The translations under genes were made by a program, and so were the position numbers. From assembly GCF_020731285.1 (NCBI RefSeq), contig NZ_JAJFOW010000034.1:1-64000 (forward strand): a stretch of DNA of 64,000 nt, in the 5' to 3' direction. Below, piece after piece: positions 16,301-24,317 of this stretch (the first letter of the stretch is position 1; each line of letters starts with the position of its first letter). The notes below the pieces were generated by a model. That model did no database searches. It was not told the origin of the DNA and was given only the letters and a program-made list of their open reading frames with translations. The DNA comes from Cohnella baijiui (GTDB lineage Bacteria > Bacillota > Bacilli > Paenibacillales > Paenibacillaceae).

Positions 16301-17053
16301 CGCGTTGCGGGCGTCCGTTCCCTGCAGGCGGCCTTCCGGCCGGCGCAGGGCGGCGACCGCCCGCCAGGCGATTAGCGCGTAGCCGACGGCGAGCGCGAAC
16401 ATCGCGACGACGTAAGGCGCATGCGACGGGGAGCCGCCGCCGGTTCCCGCCGGAGGCAGCTCCGCCGGCGTCAGCGACAGCACGGTCGCGCCGGCCGGCG
16501 GCGCTTCCACCGCTTCGAGCGCGACGTCGTCGAAGTCGGCGGTCCCCGCGTTCAGGTTGCCGTAGCCGCCGAGCCGCACCGCGACTGCGATCTCGCGTTG
16601 GTCCGGACCGGTGCGCCCGTACATTTCGAGCGGCACCCATTGGCCGGCCGTATCCTTCACGTCGGCCGACGTGTTCCCGATCCCCAACACGGAGACATTC
16701 GCCCCCGTCCGGGCGGGATCGGCGCCCGACGCGCGCACCCATGCCGACAGCCGGTAGACGGTATCGGGCTCGACCGCCACCGTCTGCACCCATCTGGCGT
16801 CGTTGGGCTCGGGGCTCGCGATGCGCAAATAGCCGCTGCCGCTATGGCCGCCGTCGGAGCCCAGCGTCAGCGAGCTCGTCTCCGCGCCGATACTCTGCGC
16901 GTACGTCTCTCTCGTCCAGGGCGCGGGCTCGCTCCCGTTCGCCTCTTCTGCGCCGCCGTTGCGGATGAGATTGTCCGCCGCCTGCCCTTGGGCCGCCGAC
17001 GCGAACAAGAAAAATAGGAGCAGCGTCCATACGAGCGCGAAGCCTCTTTTCAT
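13343..17053 (-). CDS. Dual GT-C glycosyltransferase fusion with two carbohydrate-binding-like modules
   Basis: A 1,236-residue protein. Order of parts: a signal-like helix (1-25), a CBM4/9-like beta domain (27-180, starts NLIRNGGAEE), a first multi-span GT-C module (about 200-635) with the luminal acidic motif DILDFYAW near 281 and YPPGYIYIL near 311, a Lys/Pro/Ala-rich cytoplasmic linker, then a second GT-C module resembling protein O-mannosyltransferase (about 700-1236) that carries a discoidin-like insert (715-815) before the catalytic-loop motif MYFDEIYHA near 848 and THPPLGK. The C-terminal spans resemble the PMT four-helix domain. It would use polyprenyl-phosphate sugars outside the membrane. 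The second of two adjacent ATGs is chosen for its better distance from GGAAGG. It stands alone in its transcription unit; the acceptor is unknown. Confidence 0.85.
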   Translation of the reverse strand: MKRGFALVWTLLLFFLFASAAQGQAADNLIRNGGAEEANGSEPAPWTRETYAQSIGAETSSLTLGSDGGHSGSGYLRIASPEPNDARWVQTVAVEPDTVYRLSAWVRASGADPARTGANVSVLGIGNTSADVKDTAGQWVPLEMYGRTGPDQREIAVAVRLGGYGNLNAGTADFDDVALEAVEAPPAGATVLSLTPAELPPAGTGGGSPSHAPYVVAMFALAVGYALIAWRAVAALRRPEGRLQGTDARNALRLALPLFAAALALRVLCAPLLAGHPIDILDFYAWANHAYEAGLPGFYTADMFVDYPPGYIYILYVIGLLQHVFELEYLSRASLILLKLPSIVADLLAAAIVYKLAYKHAGARAALLLAPLYLFNPMVFQNSVVWGQIDSVFTLFVLLTVWLIADNKRARAAACLVIAILIKPQAVVLIPVVLLALWQRKEVKTWARSVLYGAAAFVLLVLPFSIGQEPLWIVRRYLAMFESYPYATLNAANLYGLLGLNAARMTGALTFWSYLFVALVVALLAVLAYRYRQRPLSHYVYLAFLANVLIFALKTNMHERYGYPAVVLALAAYALLKDRRMLWMFFALTFTHFGDVAYVFKFSLDQQYYLAAKDGWFRFLSLCNLVIAGYAVYVGWTPAKAAALAPAKPQDASRSGKSAARPGTRGAASAETDFREEMARHGDRRLQRIDRLLVTGLTAVYAILALINLGTWKNPDTAWQPKAAGSAVVFDFGQPVTVGSVLWYGGIGDGAFELSQSTDGQNWTPALQFEMNGGTIFQWKEQQAAFTARYARLSATKPGATLYELAFRDERRQPLATAATDPSEGSRLVDEPGSVPAKPSYLNSMYFDEIYHARTAYEFLHHIEPYETTHPPLGKVLISLGVAVFGMNPFGWRIVGTLFGIAMIPLMYLFAKRLFGKTEYAFLAAFLIAFDFMHFTQTRIATIDVYGVFFILMMYFYMYKFYVRSLSGASFRACAMPLGLAGLMFGIGAASKWIDIYAGAGLAVILAIALFRRFKETKYVRQIVGWCCLAFLLVPAVIYTLSYIPFFLVPGPGHDLHGMLSYQKFMYNYHSHLVATHPFASSWWEWPLIVKPIWYYAGSVAAGYVSSISALGNPAVWWVGSAAALVAIGVRLRKPDPMLTFLLIGLAAEYLPWVGVQRLTFIYHFFASVPFLILLTVYLIKLGRERRQLSRFAVYVYMGVVLGLFALFYPILSGATVKQTYVAHALQWFSSWYFGA

Positions 17054-17242
17054 CATGGCACCTTCCGATAATCGACGCCGCACAGGAATGCCCCCGAACG
17101 ATAGGCTCATTAAGGGGCATTCCGGCTGGGATCTATGAATGGTTTGAGATTCATTCTTTTTCGACGCCCGCGGCGAATTTTCCTCTTTTGGGCGGACGGT
17201 GGCCATTTGGCAGAGGGTTCGCTCTCGGAACCCGGACGAAAA

Positions 17243-17270
17243 GCAAAAGGACTCCGTCGTCGGAGTCCTC
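17243..17270 (-). terminator. Rho-independent terminator of the nucleotidyltransferase gene
   Basis: Minus-strand stem AGGACTCCG-ACGA-CGGAGTCCT followed by TTTGCTTTT, starting 20 bases after the stop codon. Confidence 0.85.
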
Positions 17271-17289
17271 AGGCCTTCCTATGACATGT

Positions 17290-18144
17290 CTACCGATTCG
17301 CCTCGATTAACGCCTCTACCTCGTTGATCAGCCGCTCCAGCGCCCCGACCGCATCCGCCAGTCCCTCCGCGTCGGGAGAGAGGCTGGCGAAGATGCCGTC
17401 GACCGACGACCGGAAATGCGGAAGCGCGAGCGGGAGCGACTGCGCTTCGCTGACGGCGCCCTTCTCGTTCATCAAGTACTTGCCGTTCAGGGCGAACAGC
17501 GTCTGGTTGAGACAGGCGACGGCGCGGAAGCAGCAGCCCGCGACGTAGTTCGCGTCCAGCTTGCCGACGGCCTTGCGCGCGTTGGCGGCCGAGAAGGATG
17601 CTTCCCAGCCGAACTTCCCGATCACGCCGTCCCGCAGCGCCTGCGGATAAGGTCGCGTCTGCGCCTGCAACCGGTCGACGGTCCCGTCCGGATCCCACAG
17701 CGGGCGGCAGGAGGCGATCTCCGCCATATAGATCGTATTCACGAATCCGTGTGGATGCCCCGGCTGATAGTCGATCGTGACTTCGCCGCGCGTGCAGTCC
17801 GCAATGACGCGCTCCACCCGGGAGAGGTCCCGGTAGAGGAAGTCGACCGGAAGGCCGCCAATATGCAGCCACCCGCCGCCGTTAATCCACGGTCCCCATT
17901 CTCCGATAGGGGTAATTAGGTCCCCCCTTCCCCCGTCGTCCAGCGCGGAAGCCAGCCGGCCCAGCGCTTCCAGATCCAGTCCTTCGTCCGGGCTGTAGTA
18001 AATGCCGATATCGAGATCCGATTCGGGCCGATGCGTCCCTTTGGCCCTGGAGCCGCCGAGCACGATCGCGCGCACGCCCCGAACCGCCGTCAGCCCCTGC
18101 ACGATGCGGTCTATGATCTTCTCTACATCCCGATGGTCCGCCAT
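17290..18144 (-). CDS. Nucleotidyltransferase-domain protein
   Basis: A 284-residue protein with the minimal nucleotidyltransferase signature GGSRAKGTHRPESDLDIGIY near residues 30-50 (GS motif and DxD metal-binding pair) and a third acidic residue in VDFLYRDL. The C-terminal half is helical, as in kanamycin-nucleotidyltransferase-like and MNT-type enzymes. Such proteins transfer AMP or another nucleotide to an antibiotic, protein or RNA; the substrate is not evident here. No HEPN partner gene is adjacent, which argues against a MNT-HEPN toxin-antitoxin pair. Start at 18144 has a weak site (GGGTGA); it ends at a clear terminator. Confidence 0.8.
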   Translation of the reverse strand: MADHRDVEKIIDRIVQGLTAVRGVRAIVLGGSRAKGTHRPESDLDIGIYYSPDEGLDLEALGRLASALDDGGRGDLITPIGEWGPWINGGGWLHIGGLPVDFLYRDLSRVERVIADCTRGEVTIDYQPGHPHGFVNTIYMAEIASCRPLWDPDGTVDRLQAQTRPYPQALRDGVIGKFGWEASFSAANARKAVGKLDANYVAGCCFRAVACLNQTLFALNGKYLMNEKGAVSEAQSLPLALPHFRSSVDGIFASLSPDAEGLADAVGALERLINEVEALIEANR

Positions 18145-18269
18145 CTTCGTTCACCCACATTCTCTTTATTTTCGCCTGGCAAACAAGGCCCCGGCGATGC
18201 AGCGGCGGATCGGGCAGACCGGGCGTCAACGCACAAGCCAGCAATGCCAAGGCTTCGTGATCCGCGCGC

Positions 18270-20840
18270 TTACCGCGCCTCGATCGTCAACGTCTCTCCG
18301 GCAGCGAGACGCACTCGCTCCGGGAAGACGAGATCGTCGCCCTCCCGCTCGCAGACGACGGGGCGTCCGTTCACGGCGACCGCCGCGGCCGTCTTGCCCG
18401 CGAGCAGGTCGGAGCGGAAGCGCCCGACCGTAAGCTCGCCGTATGCGACCGTCAGGCGCAGCTGTCCGTCCGCATGCGCGAACTCGCCCCATCCCCGGCC
18501 CAGCGACCAGAACGTCCTGAACGCTTCGCGGTTCACGACCGGACTGAACCCGATGAGGCCTTCCTGCGCCTGGTCATACTCGAACCCGCTCAGTGCGGTT
18601 AACAAAGAATAAGACGCCATGGAACGCACATAGTTGCTGCCGCACTCGAATTCGTTCCACGGATTGCGGCGTTCCCCGTCGTAGCGGTGCCGGATCGCCC
18701 GGACGACCGCAAGCCCCTCCTCCACGAGACCTTCGTAGATCATATGGCTCGCCGCCTGGTACTCGAACCCGTTCATGCACTCGTCGGCATACGGCACCGG
18801 CACCTTCGGCGCGCCCCCTTTCGGGTACGTGGCGATCAGGAGCCCGCGCTCGTCGTTTAGCCCGTAGATTCGGCAGGCGTTCGTATAGTCCCGCAGCACC
18901 GGAATGAAGTTGTACTTGTAGATCGCGCTCACCGCCGCGCGCGCCTGCTCGCGGTCGAACACGTAGCCGAGCCCGACGACGTGCGCGTGCCATTGGCCCA
19001 GCACCTGGTCGATGTGGCAGGCTTCGCCGAACTGGTACTTGATCTCGCCGAGCTCGGGATCGACGTCGAACCGTTCGTCCTTCAGGTCGATCTGCTGCGT
19101 GAAGTATTCGCCGTTGAACAGGTGGTCGCTCACCCAACGGCGCCCCCGCTCGTACAGCTCCCGGTACTCCCCGGCCGCCGCGTCGCCGAGCGCCTCGGCC
19201 ATGACGGACGCCGCCAGCAGCGCGCCGTGGTACATGCCGGACAAGAAAGCGTTCGGTCCGTACGCCTCCTCGTCCAGCGTATGATGCTGCACGCCCTCCA
19301 TGACGCCGTCGCGGTCGCGGTCCCACCAATCGTCGTTCGTCGGGTCCCAGGCGTATTCGAGCGACTTCTTCACCTGCGGCCAGATGCCGCGCAGCCAGTC
19401 TGTATCGCCGGAGATGCGCCATTCCCGGTACGTCTTCACGATGTCGGCCATCTGGCCGTCCGCCGCCGCGTGGAACTTGTTCTCCTCGCGCGTCCGCTCG
19501 GGCGGCAGCATGAGACGGAACGCGACCTTGCCGTTGTCGAACTGCGCGTGCCGATAGTGATTGTTCCGCATCGACCGGGCCAGCTCGGGGAACAGGAACG
19601 GGGTGACCTGCTCATAGCCCCACACGTGGGTGCAAGAGCCTTCGCAGGAGCCCTCGTTCGTATGAACGCCCTCGAAGCCGTAGAGGGAGCCGTCGGGCAG
19701 GCGGAGCACCGTCGGCGATTTCAGGATCGAGATGTTGGCCGAGACGGCGTCCACCACTTCGTGCGGCAGCGTCGAGCCGAACAGCAGGTCCTTGAACGCG
19801 CGCGTCTCGCGTTCGAGGCGCGGCAGCTCCGCGAACACGTACGCGGCCGTCTCCTTCGAATCCTTGAACTGCGTCGCGTAGTAGTTTTTCCACGTCGGAT
19901 ACGGTCCGTGCTCCTTGCCCTTGCCCGGGTTCCAATCGTTCACGTAGTTCGGGTAGCTCCAGGAGAGGATGAACGTGAACTTGCCGGTTTCTCCCGGCGC
20001 CAGCGTCCGATGCCCGCTGAGCAGGCAGACGTCCCGCCACTGGCGGGCATCCTCTCCGAGGGCGCTGACGTCGTCATAGTGCCGCTCCTTGAACTTGCCC
20101 GGAGCGGTGAATTCCTGCCAGAACACGACGGCGTTGTCGAACCAGCCCCCGCGGTACCAATAGCTCTGGTAGCTGACGTCCTCGCAGTCCGTCGCGAGCG
20201 TCAGATCTCCGTATGCGGCCTCCTCCTCGGCGTAGGCGTTCGAGCGGAGCTTGAAGCCCCGGAATCCCGCCTCGTCGAAGTAACTGTTCATGGCGCCCCG
20301 CTTGGCGGGGTTGGTCAGGTTGCCGACGACGCTCACGTCGAGCGGCTCCGCCGACCGGTTCGTCACGGCATAGGTCAGCACGGCGGCCGGCAGCGAGGAG
20401 TCCTTGGCGTTCAGCGGGATGAGCGGATTGAATGCGGTCAGCTTGACCGAGATCGGATCCCCCGCGTCGTCGAACGCGATTTCCGCGAACGGATATTCGC
20501 CGCGGAACGAGGTGCTCGCGAAATGCGGGAAGCCCGTCATGTTCTCGCGCTTCGGACCGTAGCCGTAGCCTTCGAACTTGCCCTTGCCTTCGCCTGTATA
20601 GGGAGCTTGGAGATCGCCGTGCAGCACCTTGGACAGCTTCACTTCTCCCTGCGCTTCCGCCTTGACGGCGAAGAAGGAGAAACCGTTGTGGCTCAGTTTG
20701 TTCGGCTTGTTGAAAATCTCCCAATCGATGAGCCTGCCGTTGCCCGCGAGGCCGATACAGCCGCTGCCGATGCCTCCGAGCGGGAACGAGATTTCCTTCG
20801 TTTTGTAGCCTGCGTATACGAATGATCCGGATGTCGTCAT
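18270..20840 (-). CDS. GH116-family beta-glucosidase/glucosylceramidase-like enzyme
   Basis: An 856-residue intracellular (no signal peptide) retaining glycosidase of the GBA2/GH116 family. The N-terminal beta domain starts with FPLGGIGSGCIGLAGNGRL, a family hallmark. The C-terminal alpha/alpha barrel has the nucleophile region HHTLDEEAYGPN near residue 523 (second Glu expected as nucleophile) and the acid/base Asp in HIDQVLGQW near 611. Such enzymes hydrolyse beta-glucosides, beta-xylosides or N-acetylglucosaminides. ATG at 20840 follows AAAAAGGAGATCCATC. It follows the two permeases and binding protein by 34 bases, so the imported oligosaccharide is probably its substrate. Control is likely through the LacI protein upstream of the operon. 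Confidence 0.9.
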   Translation of the reverse strand: MTTSGSFVYAGYKTKEISFPLGGIGSGCIGLAGNGRLIDWEIFNKPNKLSHNGFSFFAVKAEAQGEVKLSKVLHGDLQAPYTGEGKGKFEGYGYGPKRENMTGFPHFASTSFRGEYPFAEIAFDDAGDPISVKLTAFNPLIPLNAKDSSLPAAVLTYAVTNRSAEPLDVSVVGNLTNPAKRGAMNSYFDEAGFRGFKLRSNAYAEEEAAYGDLTLATDCEDVSYQSYWYRGGWFDNAVVFWQEFTAPGKFKERHYDDVSALGEDARQWRDVCLLSGHRTLAPGETGKFTFILSWSYPNYVNDWNPGKGKEHGPYPTWKNYYATQFKDSKETAAYVFAELPRLERETRAFKDLLFGSTLPHEVVDAVSANISILKSPTVLRLPDGSLYGFEGVHTNEGSCEGSCTHVWGYEQVTPFLFPELARSMRNNHYRHAQFDNGKVAFRLMLPPERTREENKFHAAADGQMADIVKTYREWRISGDTDWLRGIWPQVKKSLEYAWDPTNDDWWDRDRDGVMEGVQHHTLDEEAYGPNAFLSGMYHGALLAASVMAEALGDAAAGEYRELYERGRRWVSDHLFNGEYFTQQIDLKDERFDVDPELGEIKYQFGEACHIDQVLGQWHAHVVGLGYVFDREQARAAVSAIYKYNFIPVLRDYTNACRIYGLNDERGLLIATYPKGGAPKVPVPYADECMNGFEYQAASHMIYEGLVEEGLAVVRAIRHRYDGERRNPWNEFECGSNYVRSMASYSLLTALSGFEYDQAQEGLIGFSPVVNREAFRTFWSLGRGWGEFAHADGQLRLTVAYGELTVGRFRSDLLAGKTAAAVAVNGRPVVCEREGDDLVFPERVRLAAGETLTIEAR

Positions 20841-20874
20841 GATGGATCTCCTTTTTGCCGCTATCGGCTGTGAT

Positions 20875-21699
20875 TTAGACCTTCAGTCCGCCGCCCGCGA
20901 TGCCTTCGATCAGATACTTCTGCCCGAAGATATAGAAGAGCATCGGCACGATCAGCGTGATCGTCACCCCCGCGAGGATCGCGGACAGATTGCCCGCCCC
21001 GAACTGGCCGTTCAGTACGGTCATGCCGATCGGGAGCGTCATCTTCTCCGCCGTATTCAGGAAGATGAGCGGCCGGAAAAAATCGTTCCAATGCGCGATG
21101 AACGTCATCACGCTCGTCATGGCGATGACCGGTACGGACATGGGCAGGATGACGTTGAGATACCCGCGGACGCGGCCCGCGCCGTCGATGAACGCCGCTT
21201 CCTCGTAGCTCGGGGAGATCGTCATCATCATCTGCCGGATAAGGAAGATGCCGAACGGGTTGATCAGCGCCGGCAGGATGAGCGCCGCGTGCGTATCGAC
21301 CAGATCGAGCTTCGACAGCAGGATGAACTGCGGGATGATCGTCACCTGGCCCGGGATCATGAGTCCGGACAGAAAAATGAGGAAGATGGCGTTTTTGCCG
21401 GGAAAAGAAAGACGGGCGAACGCGTAAGCCGCCATGCTGGAGATGAACACATGCCCGATCACGATCAGTCCCGCGACCTTGAGACTGTTCACCATGAACG
21501 CGAGCAGCGGCACTCGCTTGAACACTTCGCCGTAGTTGTCGAAGTTGAATGTCGTCGGGAAAATCGCCGGAGGCAAGTCGAAGGAGTTCTGCGGCAGCCG
21601 GAGCGACGTCGAGACGATCCACAGGAAGGGCGCGAACATGAACGCCGCGACGATCAGCAGCGCGCCGTCCGTCAGCCATCTGGCGCCGTATCGCTTCAT
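20875..21699 (-). CDS. CUT1 sugar ABC transporter permease (second subunit)
   Basis: A 274-residue membrane protein with six hydrophobic segments and the ATPase-contact EAA loop EEAAFIDGAGRVRGYLNVIL in its C-terminal half. It resembles the MalG/UgpE/AraQ class. It follows the partner permease by 15 bases. ATG at 21699 follows GAGAGGAGGAAGGCCG. Together with the 297-residue permease and the lipoprotein it forms an importer without an ATPase gene, so a shared MsmX-type ATPase elsewhere is expected. Confidence 0.93.
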   Translation of the reverse strand: MKRYGARWLTDGALLIVAAFMFAPFLWIVSTSLRLPQNSFDLPPAIFPTTFNFDNYGEVFKRVPLLAFMVNSLKVAGLIVIGHVFISSMAAYAFARLSFPGKNAIFLIFLSGLMIPGQVTIIPQFILLSKLDLVDTHAALILPALINPFGIFLIRQMMMTISPSYEEAAFIDGAGRVRGYLNVILPMSVPVIAMTSVMTFIAHWNDFFRPLIFLNTAEKMTLPIGMTVLNGQFGAGNLSAILAGVTITLIVPMLFYIFGQKYLIEGIAGGGLKV

Positions 21700-21714
21700 C
21701 GGCCTTCCTCCTCT

Positions 21715-22608
21715 CTATTCTTGGTTATAGGACACCCACTGCCGGCTGAACCGGAATTGGAGCACGGTCACGAGCAGGATGATGAGGAACAAGCTGATCG
21801 AGACGAGGGAGGCGTAGCCCATCTCGTGGTGCTGGAACGCGACCTCGTAGATGTACATGTTCACCGACCGCGAGGCGTCGCCCGGTCCGCCGCCGGTGAT
21901 CAGGTAGGGCTCGTCGAAGATCTGCGTCGCGCCGATCAGCGTCGTGACGAGCACGAAGAAGATCGTCGGCGACAGCATCGGCAGCGTGAGCCGGAAGAAG
22001 GACTGCGCGGCGCTCGCCCCGTCGATCTCCGCCGCCTCGTACAGCGTTCTCGGGATGTTCTGCAGCCCGATTACGTAATAGAGGAAGGCGTTGCCGACGA
22101 ACTTCCAAAAGCTGTAGATCGCGACGGCCAGGTAGACCCACTTCGGCGATTGCAGCCAAGGAATCCGCTCGATGCCGAGCAGGCCCAGCAGGTAGTTAAG
22201 GACGCCGAAGTCGTTGTCGTAGATAAAGCTCCAAGCAACGGCAACGGCCGCCGAGGTGACCAGCACGGGGAAGTAGTAGGCTGTTCGGTAGAAGTACTTC
22301 CATCGGCTCGAGATGCTTCGCGTCGCTCCGAGCGCCAGGAGCAGCCCCAGAATCATGTGCATGGGGACGAGAATGAGGACGTACTTCAGCGTATTGCCGT
22401 ACATGAGGCCGAGGCGCTGGTCGTGCCAGAACTGGCGCAGATTGTCCATTCCCGTCCACCGGTGCGGGGTAATGACGTTGTACTGGGTGAAGCTCAGATA
22501 GACGGAGACGACGAGCGGCTCGGCGACGAACACGATGAACAGGAGCAGCGCGGGAAACAGGAACAGATAGCCGGCGAAGCCGTCCTTGACGGACCGACGC
22601 ATTCTCAT
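21715..22608 (-). CDS. CUT1 sugar ABC transporter permease (first subunit)
   Basis: A 297-residue permease of MalF/UgpA/AraP type. It has six hydrophobic spans starting GYLFLFPALLLFIVFVAEPL and the EAA loop LYEAAEIDGASAAQSFFRLT. ATG at 22608 has CCGAGGAGGTATTC upstream. It sits between the binding-protein gene and the partner permease in a four-gene operon with the GH116 enzyme, all on the minus strand. Confidence 0.93.
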   Translation of the reverse strand: MRMRRSVKDGFAGYLFLFPALLLFIVFVAEPLVVSVYLSFTQYNVITPHRWTGMDNLRQFWHDQRLGLMYGNTLKYVLILVPMHMILGLLLALGATRSISSRWKYFYRTAYYFPVLVTSAAVAVAWSFIYDNDFGVLNYLLGLLGIERIPWLQSPKWVYLAVAIYSFWKFVGNAFLYYVIGLQNIPRTLYEAAEIDGASAAQSFFRLTLPMLSPTIFFVLVTTLIGATQIFDEPYLITGGGPGDASRSVNMYIYEVAFQHHEMGYASLVSISLFLIILLVTVLQFRFSRQWVSYNQE

Positions 22609-22677
22609 GAATACCTCCTCGGAAGCCGCCGGGAGCTGCGGTCCTGGGCCGCTGCGCCCCCTTCGGCTTCCGCTGGA

Positions 22678-23988
22678 TTATTTTTTGGCCAGGGCGGCGT
22701 CGATCTCCGTCTTCGCCTTTTTCATGGCCGTCGCGGCATCCATCTGGTTGGAGAGGATCGACGACATGTAGCGGTTGAAGATGCCTTCGATCTCGCCGTA
22801 CTGCATCGGCGCTTCGACCGGCTGGGCGATATCGGCGCTGTCCGCGTACACCTGCCAATGCTCGGCCGGCGTCTTCGGCAGCACTTCCTTCATGACCGAG
22901 ATGCGGGTCGGGATCGAGAAGTTCGACAGCGTCGTCTTCTGCGAGAAGGACGAGGACAGGAACGCCGCCAGCTTGAACGCCGCCTCCGGCTGCTTCGTCG
23001 ACTTCAGGACCGGGAACGCGCCGGAGCCGAAGATGACCTTTTGCGTCTTGAACTTCGGCAGGAGCTGAATGTCGATCGCCTTGAACTTCGTCTTGTCATA
23101 GGTGCCGAACGGCCACTTGCCGGCGGAGATCATCGCGACGCGGCCGGAGATCAGGTCGTTGATCATGTCGGACTTCGGATTCGGCACGGGCGAGACTTTG
23201 TATTTGTAGATCAAGTCCTGGAAAAACTGCATCATCTCGATGGCGTTCGGGTCATCCAGCTTGCTCGACGTCATGCTCTCGTCCAAGACGCTCGCTTCGT
23301 TGTTGAACAGCCAAGCCGATGCCCCGAAGTAGTAGTTCGGGATGGCGAAGCCGAATGTCTTCTTCCCGCCTTTGTCGGTCGTGAGCGCTTGGGCGTAGCG
23401 GAGAAAGTCGTCGCGGGTCCAGTCGGACGGGGGAACGGGCAGCCCCGCCTCCTTCAGCAGATCGGTGTTGAAGTGCATGACCACGTTGTTCCAGTCCCAG
23501 ACGAAGCCGTACGTCTTGCCGTCGAAGACGAACGGGGATTGCAGCTTCGGGTGCAGGTCCTCGTAATTCTCCAGCGCGTCCGGGAACTTCTCCATGTAGT
23601 CGTCGAGCGGCAGCAGCAGGTCCTGCTTCGCGAACATCTGAATGCCTTCGATGGCGACCCGGATGACGTCCGGGGCTTTGCCGCCCGCGATCATCGTCTG
23701 GATCTTGTTGAAGTAGTCGGCCCAGCCGTTGCTCGTCACCGAGATCCGGTTGACCTTGATGTCGGAGTTCTTCTTGTTGAACTCTTCCAGCAGCACCTTC
23801 AGCTGCTCGTTGCTGACGTCTCCTTCGTTCCAGACGATCGTGACCTCTTGCTTGCCCTTGACCGCTCCGCCCGTATCGGCGGACGCGGAGGCTTCCCCGT
23901 TCTTGGAGCCGCCTGCGCATGCCGCCATGAGCGAGACTAACAGCGACAGGATCAGCGCCAGGACGGCGACGCTTCTCGTTCTTCTCAT
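22678..23988 (-). CDS. Sugar ABC transporter substrate-binding lipoprotein
   Basis: A 436-residue extracellular solute-binding protein (family 1). The signal peptide ends in the lipobox SLMAAC at residue 24, followed by a Gly/Ser/Ala-rich tether. The mature domain starts EVTIVWNEGDVSNEQL and has the usual hinge elements (GKTYGFVWDWNNVVMHFN, SGRVAMISAGKWPFG). It should bind an oligosaccharide for import by the two following permeases. Start ATG at 23988 follows AAGGAGCGACCCACG. First gene of the operon; its promoter, a LacI-type operator pair and a cre-like site lie in the 330-bp divergent region upstream. Confidence 0.93.
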   Translation of the reverse strand: MRRTRSVAVLALILSLLVSLMAACAGGSKNGEASASADTGGAVKGKQEVTIVWNEGDVSNEQLKVLLEEFNKKNSDIKVNRISVTSNGWADYFNKIQTMIAGGKAPDVIRVAIEGIQMFAKQDLLLPLDDYMEKFPDALENYEDLHPKLQSPFVFDGKTYGFVWDWNNVVMHFNTDLLKEAGLPVPPSDWTRDDFLRYAQALTTDKGGKKTFGFAIPNYYFGASAWLFNNEASVLDESMTSSKLDDPNAIEMMQFFQDLIYKYKVSPVPNPKSDMINDLISGRVAMISAGKWPFGTYDKTKFKAIDIQLLPKFKTQKVIFGSGAFPVLKSTKQPEAAFKLAAFLSSSFSQKTTLSNFSIPTRISVMKEVLPKTPAEHWQVYADSADIAQPVEAPMQYGEIEGIFNRYMSSILSNQMDAATAMKKAKTEIDAALAKK

Positions 23989-24019
23989 CGTGGGTCGCTC
24001 CTTCTCGGAAGGTTGATCG

Positions 24020-24033
24020 TTTAAGCGCTTACA
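24020..24033 (-). promoter_or_regulatory. cre-like catabolite repression site
   Basis: TGTAAGCGCTTAAA on the minus strand differs from the CcpA-site consensus at one defined position. It lies between the promoter and start codon of the binding-protein gene, where CcpA could act as a roadblock. Confidence 0.5.
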
Positions 24034-24140
24034 AAACGACCTTTAGAAAAAAACCCATGCCTAAGTTACCGCGGTCATCCCCTTGATTCTCTTCCTTGCC
24101 ATGAACCTAGATTCTCCCGCCGCTAGCGAATATTGGTCAC

Positions 24141-24154
24141 CGTGCACGTGAACG
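24141..24154. promoter_or_regulatory. LacI-type operator, downstream copy
   Basis: CGTGCACGTGAACG, a 14-bp near-palindrome with the central CpG typical of LacI-family operators. It lies just downstream of the -10 box of the binding-protein promoter, a repressing position. An identical copy lies at 24197-24210. Confidence 0.75.
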
Positions 24155-24159
24155 GCTTA

Positions 24160-24188
24160 AATATAGCACAGGGCAAAATGACTGTAAA
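24160..24188 (-). promoter_or_regulatory. Promoter of the GH116 sugar-import operon
   Basis: On the minus strand TTTACA (24183-24188), 17 bases, then TATATT (24160-24165). It is flanked by the two identical LacI-type operators, giving a convincing regulated promoter. Confidence 0.75.
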
Positions 24189-24196
24189 CAGAAAAT

Positions 24197-24210
24197 CGTG
24201 CACGTGAACG
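24197..24210. promoter_or_regulatory. LacI-type operator, upstream copy
   Basis: Identical 14-mer to 24141-24154, 56 bases away. It lies upstream of the import promoter and about where the lacI-type gene's own -35 would fall, since a TATAAT for that gene is at 24236-24241. It could mediate autoregulation or looping. Confidence 0.72.
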
Positions 24211-24317
24211 CATTTATTTTTTCGCTATTTTTGCATATAATCGAAATAGCAGGCATATTCCGTCCTAAGTCCTCGGCTTGGGGCTTACTCTACTGATTCG
24301 TTTAGGAGAACCAGACC

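Noticed and set aside
17290..18144. MNT/HEPN toxin-antitoxin pair
   Set aside because: The nucleotidyltransferase is larger than MNT antitoxins and no HEPN gene is adjacent.
20839..23940. A 1,033-codon frame on the plus strand
   Set aside because: It is the antisense of the GH116 and transporter genes, has an Arg/His/Asp-rich composition typical of high-GC shadow frames, and lacks any domain.
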